Positions 47,218-60,380 are shown, counted from the first letter of the stretch. The stretch is DNA of 64,000 nucleotides from Flaccisagitta enflata (GCA_965153355.1 OZ231126.1:93744001-93808000); one strand, 5' to 3'. Translations and numbers: made by a program. The notes: a model not told the origin generated them from the sequence alone.

Positions 47218-47545
47218 CAGTGATGGTGGTTTGGGTGGGTAAGGTAGTTGGTGGATTGTTTGTTGTTTGGTTGGGTAAGGTGGTTGGTAGGTTGTTTGTT
47301 GGCTTATAGTCCAGGTAGTAGGTTGATTTGATGCACGGTGATGGTGGTTTGGGTGGGTAAGGTAGTTGTTAGGTTGTTTGTTGTTTGGTTGGGTAAGGTG
47401 GTCGGTAGGTTGTTTGCTGGCGTACAGTCTAGTAGTTGGTTTATTTGATGCTCAATGATGGTGGTTTGGTTGGATAAGTTGGGTCGTGGGTTGTTTGTTG
47501 GCGTATAGTCCTGGTAGTTGGTAGATTTGATGCATGGTGCGAGGC
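47218..47545. repeat. GGTTGGGTAAGGTGG-rich tandem repeat
   Basis: Three copies of a roughly 115-base unit (gatggtggtttgggtgggta, ggttgtttgttgg, tatagtccaggtagt) just downstream, in gene direction, of the last chitin-binding exon. Confidence 0.85.
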
Positions 47546-47619
47546 ATGGACCAACGAATGAAAGGACTTCTCCCTATGGCGAGATAGCCGCCATTACTGG
47601 TGGTCGCAAAAGGAGTTAC

Positions 47620-50600
47620 GTCCGCTGCCATTGTTTGCGGTAATCGATGCACTTTTGGCATTTGCAATGTCTGACTTGATGGCCACACCATCCATATTCA
47701 GAGCAACATGGATCGCGACTGTTTGGATCACATCGAGCTGAGCCGGTTGGCCATTCCCAAGTGGATAAGCTGGCCCGCAACGACCATCCAAGCGCCATAG
47801 ACCTAGACAGAGGATGAAATGGTATCAATGTGTATAAAACCTTGAATTTCTTTACAGTGGAGCACCGCTAGAGCGCACCTGCTATTAAGGTATGTTCGCC
47901 TATAAGGCATGCAAGTTACTGCCCCATGAGAGATTTTGTTGTTATTTTTATGTTGGCAATAAGGTAGCTTCACTATAAGGCAAAATCTTGCCACATCCTT
48001 TAGCATGCGCTCTAATGAAGCTCAACATATTTTCCTTTTGTAATTGCCAATATAGCGAATTGTAGTTGCAAAAGCGTTAGATGGTCAGCGGTACCCGATG
48101 CCCCTAAGTTTGTGTTTGTGGGGATTAGATGGTGAGAGGGGCAGTGGCTCCGGCCCGGAGGGGCAGATGAACTTTAATTTCACACTGGTGCTGATATTGG
48201 GGTTCAAAACGTGAAAATCTTGATCTTGGGATTCAAAGTTTGAAATTAGGACAAGAAGGAAGTCGTAAAAACATCAGATGGTCAGCGGTACCCATACCCT
48301 GCTGGAGTAGTTTGTGATTATGATTGAGAGAGGGTGCAGGGCATGCTGCTGCAGCGGCCCCGAAGGGGTTAATGACCTATGCATTCACAAATGTGAGGAA
48401 TTTTCTCCTTCTCCTCCTCCTGGAAGAGGGGGGGGGAGAGATTTGGCAGAATTTGGCAAAATATGGCAGAATTAGGTAGAATTCGGTAGAGTTTGGCAGA
48501 ATTTGGCAGAATTTGGCAGAATTTGAAAGAATTTGGCAGAATTTGGCAGAATGTCCTCCTTGAGGAGGGGGACGGAGAAGAAGGAGAAAGTGAAAATTCC
48601 CCATATGTGTGAAAGCATAGGTCATCGACCCCTTCGGGGCAGCTGCCCAAAAATTAGAGGGCTGGAAAAGCATATTTTGGGGTTGGGAGGGCTGAATTAT
48701 GACTGAGCTGGCTGATTTTGAAGAAAAGCACTGATTTTAATGCTGAAGTAGCTTATTCCAGGCTGATTTTCAATAGTTATAAGCCAGAAGTTAGCTGATG
48801 GGGGGGGGTTTAGAGGCTAGAATCAGGGCAAGTTAGACAATTAAGAGGGCTTGAAGGGCTCATATGAGGGCTGAGAGAGCTAGAATCAGTCCGGGTGAGG
48901 GTATGGGACGGATAATGGAAAACTGAAAACAGAGACTGGAGAAAGTTGGCCTGTATGAAACCATAGGTCATCCGCCGCTAAAAAGAAGAATGTCATAGGG
49001 ACTGGCATTCTATATGTTATAGGTGAATTTCCGCTACTCTTGGGTCCGTTAGCAAGGTGCAACTTTATGCAATTTAGTAATTGTATATTTAGGTAATTTC
49101 ATCTTTAGGTAGTTAGTAATAAAGAAATTATGTGAATATGTGATATATAAAGATGTAATTAGATAATTTCATAATTATGTAATTAGGTAATCACAAAATT
49201 CCATACGTTTATGAAATTTTTCAATTACTACAAAGTTTTTCCAGCTTGATACCTTGCCCTTGTTGGCCGTAGTTGATGCAACTTTGGCATTTGCAATGTC
49301 TGTCTTGATGGCCACACCATCCATATTCAGAGCAGCATGGATCGCGACTATTTGGATCACATTGAGCTGGTTGGCCATTCCCAAGTGGATAAGCTGGCCC
49401 GCAACGACCGTCCCCGCAACGACCGTCCGAGCGCCATAGACCTAAACAGAGGACAAAATGGTATCGGAATATATAACGGCATTTGAAGGGACAAGAATTG
49501 CTCAATTATACTAAGGGGATCAGTGGCTTTCTACACTGGGGCGAATGAAAAACAAGGCCAGATACACGGCTACCCCAGTCGCGTGCGGGTGGGCAGGGGC
49601 CGTATTTGAGGTCACTTGATCATTTGGGCAGGAACATTGAGGCCAGAGACCGCAAGCAAAAAAGTGATGGACGGACCGACAGATGTAAAGACTGACAAAG
49701 TGGGGTGTAGACTGTTGAGTCGTGTAGCACACAACTAAAAAGGTAGCAGTACCAGATTGGCTTTAGAATAAAATTCTTTTGATGGCTTTCCAATGTTCTA
49801 AGATTTTAATTAATTTTTCCAAGAATTTTGATAGGAAAAATCAGCATGGTGCATGTGTTGGAGAGTGTTTCTACTGACTACGAAGAACATGTTTCTTCCC
49901 ATTAAATGCGTTTGCAGCATGAACACATATTCATGAATTTCAACCATCCCATGAGGTAGTGAGCAAAGTGAGTGAGCAAGCCTGTCAACGGAGCGAGCGC
50001 AGCAAAATGGAGCGCTGTGGAGCGAGTGAGCGGAGTGAGCGGTGCGAGTGAGCGGTGCGAGCGAACGAACGTAGCAAGCGACCAAGTGGCCTGTTAAAAA
50101 CGCGGTTGTCTGTGACTAGAAACCCGCCCTGACACCGACAACTCCAATAATCAGTAAACAGTTCCTTTGATAGTTTACCTTCCTCCTCAAATTTGAAGTT
50201 GCCTATGGTCCAGTAAAAATCTCCATTTGCCAATTCATATTCCGGACATTTGATGGATGATAAACCGTAGATGTTGTAACTCTCGTGGTTTTCAAACGCA
50301 CCCATTGATGACAATTCTTCCGTGGTACCGTGTCCAAAGCTTTTGTACTTGCCAGTGCATCTATTGTTGATAAAAGCACCATTGCAACCCCAAAACTGAA
50401 ATTCTCCACCTTTTTTAAACTTTCCTTCTTGAAAAGAAATTGAAACGATGGTGGCTGGTCTCAGTTTGAATTCCATTAGTCCAGGTTGTTAAGGAAATGA
50501 CTCGGCTTTTCCGGCACGAAGCGTGAAAATTTGCATACGGGTTCTTTAAAGCATGCTGAAGATGATTAGGATAGGTGCACGTCCAAAAAATTTGAGCACC

Positions 50601-53600
50601 TATCTAAAAAATGCATTTTAAAATAAAAAAAAATTTCAAATAGACGTAAATCCCAAACCATTCAAGGGAAAGTGATAAAAATTTAGGTGTAGCAAATTAT
50701 AGGTCTTTTTTACTTGCACATCAAATTTTATCAAAATCGGTTCACTAGAAGCGGAGTTATGGCTGTTTAAAGTCTAGGTACGTTTTCTCAAAAAATGCTG
50801 TTTTCGTCTTTTGGCTGTAAAAACTTTTTTTTACAAAATTTTTCAAAATATTTTTTTTTTATGATTTTCTTTTGTTTTTAGCTATGTTATAAAAAAAAAA
50901 AATTATCAAAAAACCAGCATTCGCTTAGCCGTAGTGGCTAAATTTCAGAAATTCAAAACTGAAAAATTTGCCGATTTTTTAAAAAAGGCCTAATTTTTCA
51001 AAGATCCCCTTAATGAAGGTATACATTGTGGGAATCTATACCCCTGGGCTATATGAACTTGGTTGCAAAATTTTAATGGACTGGGATACTGGAAAGTATA
51101 AAATCTCTTAAAAACTGTCAAAAACCTCCAAAAATGCTACTTTTTGAGATATCTCAGTTTGAGCAACACATGACTAAACTACTTGAGCCGAACTACCAAA
51201 TTTTGTACGTAGTCTGACCATCCATCCTTACCTGAAAAAACCCCACCTTTGAAACTTCTAGGACTGTTTTTTGGCCCTAAAATGCAAAAATATGGTTAAA
51301 AACGGGAAAAATTGCTTTTTTAAATTTAAAACTTAATTATTCATTACTTTCTTTCGAAATTTTCGCATCAGACTTCTAAGCCATTTACTAGCTGACAAAA
51401 AAAAACCATTAGGCTGGGACCCTTTATTTGGCTATTATAGCACATTAGAAAAAAGTTAAAAATCATGATTTTGCAATTTTCTAAAAAATTAAACAAATTT
51501 TTGAAATATACTCAAAACCATCAAAATCATCATGTAAATCTATTCCCCTGACTATGATTGATTTTTCAAAGTCCTATTGGACTGGGATACTGGAAAGTAT
51601 GAAAAATCCTCAAAAAACTGTCAAAAAAATAACAGAAAAAATGCCATTTTTTGACATATCTCAGTTTGAGCAGCTATTATGACCAAACTACTCGAGCTAT
51701 GGGCACCAATCTTTTCATGCAAGTTCTCTAGGACCAAATCCATCCTTACCTGACAAAAAAAACCCACCTTTGAAACTTCCAGGACTGTTTTTTGGCCCTA
51801 AAGTGCAAAAATATGGTCAAAAAACGGAAAAAATTGTTTTTTTTGCCGTAAAAACTTCTTTAATCATTCCTTTTGTCTGAAATTTTGCATCAGACTCCCC
51901 TAAGCCATTTACTAGCTGATAAAAAAAACCCATTAGGCTGAAACCCTTTATTTGGCTATTATAGCACAATAGAAAAAAGCTAAAAATTATGATTTTGCAA
52001 TTTTCTAAAAAATTGAACATATTTTTGAAATATACTCAAAACCATTAAAATTATCATAAAAATCTATTCCCCTGGACTATAATTACTTGGTTTTAAAGTC
52101 CTATTGGACTGGGATAATGAAAAGTATGAAAAATCCTCAAAAAACTGTCAAAAAAAAATTGGAAAAATGCCACTTTTTGACATATCTCAGTTTGAGCAGC
52201 TATTATGACCAAACTACTTGAGCTATGGGCACCAATCTTTTCATGCAAGTTCCCTAAGACCATATCCATCCTTACCCACATGGAACTCCGCCTTTTTCAA
52301 CATTGCCCTAAGTACACCAAATTATGGTGAAAGAAATATAAAAAAAATTGTTGTTGTCACTCTTTTTGTAAAAAGATTTGCGTAAGATTTTCTTCAGCTA
52401 TTCCCAGCCTGACAAAAAAATACATTTAGCTGGAACCTTTTATTTGGCTTTTACTGTTATCATGACCAAAAAGAACTTTTTTGGATATCAATCCCTCGGG
52501 ACTATATTTACTTAGTTGCAAGCTTTCATAGAACAGGAATTCACAATATACAATACACAATACACAATTCACATCACTGCCCCTACCCACAGTTGATCTA
52601 ATAACAGTTGAAAAAACATTGAATTTATAAAAGTAATGAAAGTAGTTGGATCTTATGTATCTCAAAACCCCTCTTTTCTGTGATAAATTTTTAAAGTGAA
52701 TTTTTTGATGCAAACACAGGATGCCAATTAAATTGAAGTATTGAATGAGTAAAATAAACAATTGAATATATCATGAAAACTGAAAAGCTTAATTTGATAT
52801 ACTAGCTTTTTATGGAGCGAGCCTGCAATCTCAATGCCTCCTATGCCTAACAAACCCTTTTTTGTTACACTAGAGTCATTGCTCTTTCTTATCAAGCTTG
52901 ATTTTTTGCAATTTTTTCCAGTCAATTATTAGAATCAGAAACTATCATCATATATATTGATTAAGAAAATGTAAACAGGACTTTATGGGTGACTAAATGG
53001 CTCCTTAACTTGCATCTTTTAATTCATTTTTTTTGAGTTAGTTTTTTTTTGTTGGATTGTATTTATCTAATTTATCAATCAAATTTTTTGTTGGCCACTT
53101 TGTTTATTTGGTGGCAACTGTTGATTTGTTACTGATTATATATTTCACACCCTGTTTGTGTGAATTTATGATGAATTGCTTTAATTTACTGTCAAGAAAA
53201 TCAGATATTTTTCTTTAATTTATCATCCAGTTATTTAGCCTGTTAATCCAAAGTAGAATCCTGAATCATTTGGTCTTTCCAGAACATGCTGTAGATTCCA
53301 TCTAGACTTGCAAGCATTATGGAAAGCCAAATAAGGCATGTCATAATAGCTGCTCAATCTGAGATATGTCAAAAAGTAGCATTTTTTTGACAGTTTTTTG
53401 AGGATTTTTCATACTTTCTATTATCCCAGTCCACTTAACTTTGAAACCAAGTAACCAAAGTACAGGGAAATAGATTTCTATCATGGTTTCAATGGTCTTG
53501 GGTATATTTGAAAAATTTGTTCAATTTTTTAGAAAATTGCCAAAACATGATTTTCAACGTTTTTCTGTTGTGCTATAATAGCCTAAAAAGGGGTGCTAGC

Positions 53601-55553
53601 CAAATGGTTTTTTTTTGTCAGCTAGAAAATAGCTAAGGGGAGTCTGATGCAAAATTTCTAAGAAAAAAAATGATAAAAAAAAGTTTTATCGGCTTAAAAA
53701 CTAATTTTTTGGTTTTTTTGACCCTATTTTAGCATTTTTGGGCCAAATAATTGTCTCAATAGTTGAAAAGGTGTGGTTTTTTTGTCAGGTAAGGATGGAT
53801 TTGGTCCTAGGGAACTTGCATGAAAAGATTGGTGCCCATAGCTCAAGTAGTTTGGTCATGATAGCTGCTCAATCTGAGATATGTCAAAAAATTACATTTT
53901 TTCCGTTATTTTTTTGACAGTTTTTTGAGGATTTTTCATACTTTCCAGTATCCCAGTCTAATAGGACTTTGAAACCAAATAATCATAGACCAGGGGAATA
54001 GATTTCTATGATGATTTTGATGGTTTTGAGTATATTTCAAAATTTGTTCAATTTTTTAGAAAATTGCAAAATCATGATTTTTAACTTTTTTCTAATGTGC
54101 TATAATAGCCAAATAAAGGGTCCAGCCTAATGGTTTTTTTTTCAACTAGTAAATGGCTTAGGGGAGTCTGATGCAAAATTTCAGACAAAAGTAATGAATA
54201 ATAAAGTTTTTACGGCTAAAAAACAATTTTTTCCATTTTTTAACCATATTTTTGCATTTTAGAGGGCCAAAAAACAGTCCTAGAAGTTTCAAAGGTGGGG
54301 TTTTTTTGTCAGGTAAGGATGGATATGGTCTTTGGGAACTTGGGTGCAAAATTTGGTGACCATAGCTCAAGTAGTTTAGTCATAATAGCTGCCCAAACTG
54401 AGATATCTCAAAAAGTAGCATTTTTGGAGGGTTTTTTTTTTACAGTTTTTTGAGGATTTTTTATACTTTCCAGTATCCCAGTCCATTAAAATTTTGCAAC
54501 CAAGTTCATATAGCCCAGGGATATAGATTCCCACAATGTATACCTTCATTAAGGGGATCTTTGAAAAATTAGGCCTTTTTGAAAAAATCGGCAAATTTTT
54601 CAGTTTTGAATTTTTGAAATTTAGCCACTACGGCCAAACAAAAGCTGGTTTTTTTATAATTTTTTTTTCATAACATAGCTAAAGACAAAAAAAAAATCAT
54701 AGAAAAAAATTTTTTTGAAAAATTTTGTAAAAAAAAGTTTTTACGGCCAAAAAATGAAAACAGCATTTTTTGATAAAACATACCTAGACTTTAAACGGCC
54801 ATAACTCCGCTTCTAGTGAACCAATTTTAATAAAATTTGATATGCAAGTAAAAAAGACCTATAATTTGCTTCACCTAAATTTTTATCACTTACCCTTGAA
54901 CGGTTTAGGATTTACGTCCATTTGAAATTTTTTTTTATTTTAAAATGCATTTTTTAGATAGGTGCTCAAATTTTTTGGACGTGCACCTATCCTAGTCATC
55001 TTCAGCATGCTTTAAAGTACCTGTATGCAAATTTTCACGCTTCGTGCCGGAAAAGCCGAGTTCTTTTTGTTTTGGACACTAACAACCTGGACTACATCCA
55101 CCAATGAACTCCACGACAATCGGCGGAGCCAAATCTTGGGCTACAATAATATAAAGAGCCCCCAGCTACAGCCTTTCCCGCGTTGTAGCTTGCGTTGTAA
55201 CGGGCCGAAGAATGATAGTCGACATGTCGATCACCTGAGGATTAGATTGCATCGTAGACAAATTTTGACTTTTGGTATGGCCATGGAAAGGGGGTCATTG
55301 ATCAATGATGTAAAAAGACTTACACTGACTTAAAATGATGTACTGACATTGTGAAAAAAAATCACTTTGAATGACTTAATATGACCTAAAATGACGCGAC
55401 ATTGTGGACAAAAAATGACTTAAAATGACTTAAGGTGACTTAAAAAGACTTAAAATGACTTACCGAACAACCGACCGACCAACCAATGGACGGACAAAGT
55501 GGGATATAGAGTCGCGTGCACGCGACTAAAAAGAACAGCACCATTTGCAGCCA

Positions 55554-55616
<63 letters not shown>

Positions 55617-57247
55617 ACACCCAAAAAGACAAAAAGATAGATAAGGCAAATGTCGAGAAACGGCAAGTGAGCAGGGGTAGAACTAGCCATTTTTTCAATG
55701 ATTCCCAACAAAACTATACATACTGCATAGCTTATGAAGTTACATAATGAACTAGGAAGAATTTTTTGTAAACTGAGCTCATTTTTCATGCAAATTAAGC
55801 TTAATTAGACAGATTTTGTACACAAAAAAAAATACAAAATTACATATTGTAGCAAAAATCAATATGAGACTATTTTTTACCTAAATTATGTTTAAACGCA
55901 CAGTATGGAGGGTGTTTCATGAAAAAAATCGAAATTTCATGAATTTTCAGAAAATCTCTATAAGCACCATTTTTGGTTGGTTGGGCAGTGCTGTATAAAT
56001 TCATCTGGCCAAGCTCTTCTTCATACTAGTAATGTAAATACTCTTCAACAACTTTCATGCAAAATTTCATCCAAATCGGCTAATTCATTCAAAAGTTATG
56101 CCACTTTTTCGTTTTTTCATCTGGTAGGTTGGATGGGCTGGTTGGGCCGGTTGGACTCATCTTCAGAAACCCAACTTTTTTGGCCTGATCTCTCTGCAAA
56201 GGCTGTTTTCCTGCAAAAAAATCATGGGTGTAAGGGCAATGTTGTTTCAACTTTCAAAGGGTTCATGAGATATGGGCATTTTTGTAAATTGGACAAATGG
56301 ATTTTTTTTCCTTCAAAGTCCGCGAAATCTTGACTTCCGCTAAGAAGAAAATAACTATGAAGATCGTCCAACGAGCGTATCAATTCTGTTCACACTTCAG
56401 TCTCAGGACTGACGAAATGTGAAATTTCATTGTGACTGAACGCCTGGGAGATAAGGCCTCAAATTTTCAGTGTAGACTCAAAATTTCATGCTCTTTTCAC
56501 GTGTGTGGCCAGATTTCATGTAAAATGTGTCATTTCCACGCCATAGTGGCATATCTTAAGCGTTAGGGATGTGTTAGGAAAAAAATTGGGGGTGTGCGCG
56601 AATTGATACGCTCCAAGATAATTTTTATTTCTCTGCTTAGGATCAACCCAATAACATGAAAATGAAGGGGAACGTCCCTCAAGTAGTTGTCTATCGAATG
56701 GCAAAAGAAAAAATGCTTAATGTTTAAGAAAAAGGAGGTTAAAAAAAATAAATATCATGATATTCAGCCTTGAGAGAAAAAAAGCAAAAAAATCGAGCAG
56801 GGGTAAATTTGAACTATATGCCAATTTTTGGTAACTTATAGTTTGCTTACTAAGTTGATTTTTTTGTGTATCTATGGACTACTAATAGTTGATGAAAAAA
56901 CTCATAAAATCATAGGAAAGACATTTGATTGGTTTTGCTTATTGGTTTACTGGAGACAGAATGGAGACAAGCTAAAAAGCTCTTGAATTAAATTTTTAGA
57001 CCCCCTATGGGTAGGAGGGTCACAAAAATGGTTTGAAATTGTGCATTGGGTAGTCATGAATGTCTTTGAACCATTTAATCCGGTATATAATGATGTATCG
57101 GAAGCTTGTGCTACGTAGATTGGTGGAAAGTCGGGCTCTCCTGCTTGCTGTGGAACCGTGACATTTGCCATAAAGAAGAGGACACCTATGCAGACACTGA
57201 CGGCAAGGAAGTACTAAGTTAGTACTACTAACCCGAATTAGATCCAT
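47620..57247 (-). CDS. Secreted discoidin-like plus chitin-binding protein, exon split by a transposon
   Basis: - strand exons: 57247-57233 and 57213-57072 (signal peptide MDLIR, YFLAVSVCIGVLFFMANVT; a 19-nt interruption between them), then one exon in two parts, 55234-55095 and 50473-50179, then 49441-49253 and 47802-47620. The split exon is 145 codons once the 4.6-kb element and one CAT copy are set aside. It reads ASYNAGKAVAGGSLYYC, DCRGVHWWMEFKLRPATIVS and FQFWGCNG, resembling discoidin / galactose-binding folds (an AxxAxDG-like start, W.EF.L..P..V). The next exon encodes RCGPAYPLGNGQPAQCD, DPCCSEYGWCG and HCKCQSCINY, a Cys-rich type-1-like chitin-binding module. The last is a second copy with a 5-base insertion. 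Every junction is phase 1. Probably extracellular matrix or cuticle related by inference. As it stands the insertion puts a stop (TAG) right after the codon at the junction. The 3' end was not found. Confidence 0.65.
47855..48055 (+). mobile_element. Pogo-like element with CAGTGGAGCACC end
   Basis: TA then CAGTGGAGCACCGCTAGAGC and acctgctattaaggtatg. Internal text ttggcaataaggtagcttca matches 4375-4500. Lies just upstream, in gene direction, of the last chitin-binding exon. Confidence 0.5.
48058..48660. repeat. Module B copies with a 10-bp minisatellite
   Basis: gcaaaagcgttagatggtca and gcggtacccgatgcccct at 48067, again at 48265-48300, then cagcggccccgaaggggtta at 48350. 48437-48555 holds about 12 units of aatttggcag (10 bases). 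It closes with the inverse gcataggtcatcgacccctt and cggggcagctgccc. Confidence 0.75.
49549..49742 (+). repeat. Module A repeat, copy 13 (long-head variant)
   Basis: acaaggccagatacacggct, cagtcgcgtgcgggtgggca, ggtcacttgatcatttgggc, gatggacggaccgacaga, and ending gtgtagcacacaactaaaaa. Lies in the intron between the discoidin-like and chitin-binding exons. Confidence 0.8.
50477..55094. mobile_element. 4.6-kb foldback element inside an exon, CAT duplication
   Basis: Ends TAGTCCAGGTTGTTA (50477-50491) and TAACAACCTGGACTA (55080-55094) are exact inverses. The flanks are CAT at 50474-50476 and 55095-55097. The next inner block, ctcggcttttccggcacgaa at 50501, has its inverse at 55041-55060. The arms stay complementary for about 1.8-2 kb (for example atcttcagcatgctttaaag against ctttaaagcatgctgaagat). 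Each arm carries repeated blocks of roughly 500 bases (ctgttttttggccctaaa, atatctcagtttgagcag, catccttacctgac). Unique AT-rich centre about 52.3-53.3 kb. No transposase frame. The flanks are two halves of one discoidin-like exon. Confidence 0.88.
55310..55532 (+). repeat. Module A repeat, copy 14
   Basis: gacttaaaatgacttaagg array, then ccgaccgaccaaccaatgga, then agagtcgcgtgcacgcgact and aaaaa: the best-preserved palindromic end. Confidence 0.8.
55555..55620. repeat. (CA)n microsatellite
   Basis: About 32 CA units, in the first long intron of the secreted-protein gene. Confidence 0.97.
56336..56642. repeat. Small foldback repeat, about 300 bp
   Basis: gctaagaagaaaataactat and gagcgtatcaattctgttca at the left; inverse gcgcgaattgatacgctcc and tttttatttctctgcttag at the right. 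No coding capacity. Confidence 0.6.
57214..57232 (-). other. 19-nt interruption with intron-like features
   Basis: On the - strand the signal-peptide frame is broken by GTTAGTAGTACTAACTTAG. It starts GT, ends AG and contains TACTAAC. Removing it joins codons MDLIR to YFLAVSVC in frame. It could be a micro-intron or a near-palindromic insertion that destroyed the frame. Confidence 0.4.
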
Positions 57248-57389
57248 GTGGCCATGCTTGCAATTGTCCCAGGAACAAGACAATGACCGCGACAATTTTG
57301 AAGAGAAAAAGCTGAAAGTGCAAGGGAGATAAAAGAAACATATTAAGCAACAAGTGATAAATTGGTCTTGAATCAAAGAATGAGACAAT

Positions 57390-60380
57390 GGTCAAATTAT
57401 CTCTCATTTTAGACCAATCTGGTATCTGTAGCTTAGACTATTGAAAAATGACTAGTTTAATAATTGATTTTTTGCTGATAAAAGAGCCTTATTGATGCTG
57501 TGGCTTAACTATTCAACCCAGACAAATCAAATTTCAACACACAAAAAAAAACTTAAAAGAAAAAAAAATAACCAGACAGATAATACATATAGGAATAAAA
57601 GCTTAGTACTTTTTGCCATTTGAGATGAATTACTCTGTGCCACTGTATCTTTAAAGTGCTTTCTCATAATCTGGAATTTTATTTATTTTTTTTTGTATGA
57701 GTTTCAGTGGCTTCTTATTTTTTGATTTGTGTTGTAAAACTATAGGTATATGAAATTTCTTTTTATCAAATATCGAAGAACGGACTTACCATCTTGGGGT
57801 AAAAAATCTAATTGACTTTGAAGGATGTTACTACCAAACGAATAAAGCTACAGACCACAGATTGTTCTCATTTGAAATAGTTGTCTCAACTCTTGCAAAT
57901 GCGACCAATCTAGGGTCCAGAGCTTAATTCCTTCTGAACCGAAATTTTTTTCTCGCCAAGATAGTTTGAAATATGAAAATCCATCCCTCCAATATGGAAG
58001 CTTTTAAAATATAACACCTGTATCACAATTATCGAAAAAGCAACAGTCATTCGGAACTTCTGATTTCACCGCCTTTCTCTGGTCTTATTTTCCATCAAAA
58101 CATTCTCTGTTATTGAATAAGAATAGAGCGATTATCTAAAACATCAACGAGTGATGTTAGATAGAAGAATGAAGTCGTTGTCTTTCAGGGGATTTCATCT
58201 AAAATTGTTTTCACTCTTAACTTGATAAAAAAAAAATAAGAAGAAAACAAATCAAATAGAATTCTAAACTTCATCAAATATGCAGGGTAAGACCCCTTTT
58301 TAGCTTCTCCCAGCGGCACGAGTTTTTATTCATGAAAAGTAAAGTCATGAAAAGCATTCTTTTATTTGGCCTAGCAACATGAAGTGTCCAAAGACTGATT
58401 TTTTTTTCATGAGGATTTGAAAAATTTTCAAAAAATCAAGTGAATACCACTAAGCAGAACATTTTTGGTCAATTTGTTTAGATTTAGCAAAAGTTTGAAG
58501 ACAAGGTATCAAAGATTACATGAGAAAAACACCATTTTTTCTAGTTGTTTTTGAGGAGGAATATTTCTTATATGAAAAATAAATAGAGAATTAATCCTTT
58601 TTTTTAATAAAAGACCCAAAACAATTCATCTACAATCAGTCTATTAACCATATTTCTTGAAAATTAAAAAAAAATGAGTTAATGTTAGGATCTTACAGTA
58701 AAACAATACAAAAATTCATATTATTTTAATGGTTTTGCAATTCCTAAATCTCCCCCTACTTGTGTTCCTTATACATTTTACAATTTCAATAGTTAGTAGC
58801 CCAAACCAGCATTTTTTCCTCAAACTATACAACAATAGCTATTGTTTATCATTTTGATTACTGAAATATACTAATGAATGATGTTATATTCGTCAAGAAA
58901 AATGAGAGTAGCAGGCCGCAACATACCAAAAGACAACTAAGTTAATAAGAAATAAAAAAGAGATGAAAATCGTGACATAATCAGTCTTCAACATTCATAC
59001 TATGAATTAGTTGTAAAACATGCGGTTCTCTTGTTTATGCGCCGCAGTGTACAAAAAAAACTTCATGTCACAGGGTCAACAAAAAGTTTGTTTTCTATGT
59101 TTAATTCAAAGTGATGATTTTCAATAATTATGTTGCAGTCTACAGTTTTTAAAGTGCTGTACAGTGAACTTACCAACATTTTTTGCGTCGATGGCTAATC
59201 AAAACCATGCAGAGGAATACTAAAATCAACCGAATTGTCATAAAAAGATGACAATTTGTTTGTTTGTGTTTGTTTTGTATGAGGACTGAAGGTGATGAAG
59301 GGTGAAAATAGAAATCAAAGACAGCGGTTCACGCTCAGAAAATAGTTTGTTTTTTTTTTCTCAGAGCGATCAGTAATGGGGTTGATACGCTGCAAATCTC
59401 GTCTTTTATGGAGAAAGAGAGAGAGAGAGAAGCTTGATCAATTGACCATGAAGAAGTCACACCATGCACCACGTGACACCACGTGACCATGGTGCTCGGT
59501 CCAACTCACCCTCAACGTCGACATCGATCACACGCTGATTTTTTTTATTAGAACACAGTTTTTTTAAGTGAGGCTAAGCCTAAGGGTTTGTTCTTTTTGT
59601 GTCGTTCTTTGCGTTTAAATGTTCTTACCTGTTCGGATTATTACTGCATAGAATTCTTTTATTCAAACATTCAGTAAAATGATCAGAATCTATTCTTAAT
59701 TCATACATGAAGAAAGTAGCATAAGTATACATGTAGATAAAACTGATCAAAATATTTAGTTGAAAAATTGTACATAATTTTTTTCAAATTATTTCTTTCA
59801 ATAATCCTATTGAAAAATAGTTATTAAAACAATATTCTAGCATAAATCTTAGCCTAAGCATATTCATAAGATGTTCTCATGATTTTGCCAAATATGAGAC
59901 AGATGTTCTTATAAACATTGTTTTTCAACAAAATAAAGTCGCATGACCTGGTTATGGTGCTCGCAGGAACCCACCCTTAATCTCGATCACCAATCAGAAA
60001 CCTCACCCAACTTACCAACTCCTTCTAACACAAGATGCAGTAGTTTTCCTCTACTATGTAGAATTGTCGTTTAGTAATGTATTAGGTGATGCACTAGGTA
60101 AAATAGTGATTAGCATTCACCTTGGACCGGGAAACTAGAAATAGAACTAGAGTATTATGGTCATTCTATTCAATAGTATAAGATCTCGTGATACATACAC
60201 ATTTTATTTACAGGAAATACCCCGCAAAGTGCCACCAAAGAAATCGTCATATTTCTGCTTCAAGAAATGATAATCTAATTCTGAAAAAAGTTCCTGAAAA
60301 AAACTCTCAAACCGATTTTGTCTGTATTAGACTAACAAATTGGTTTTTGAAAAAATAACCGACCCGGAGTAAGTGAAAAA
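57390..60380. other. Non-coding stretch
   Basis: AT-rich with numerous stops. Only a short (GA)n at 59411-59430 and the duplicated cacgtgacaccacgtgacca near 59470 were noticed. Confidence 0.5.
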
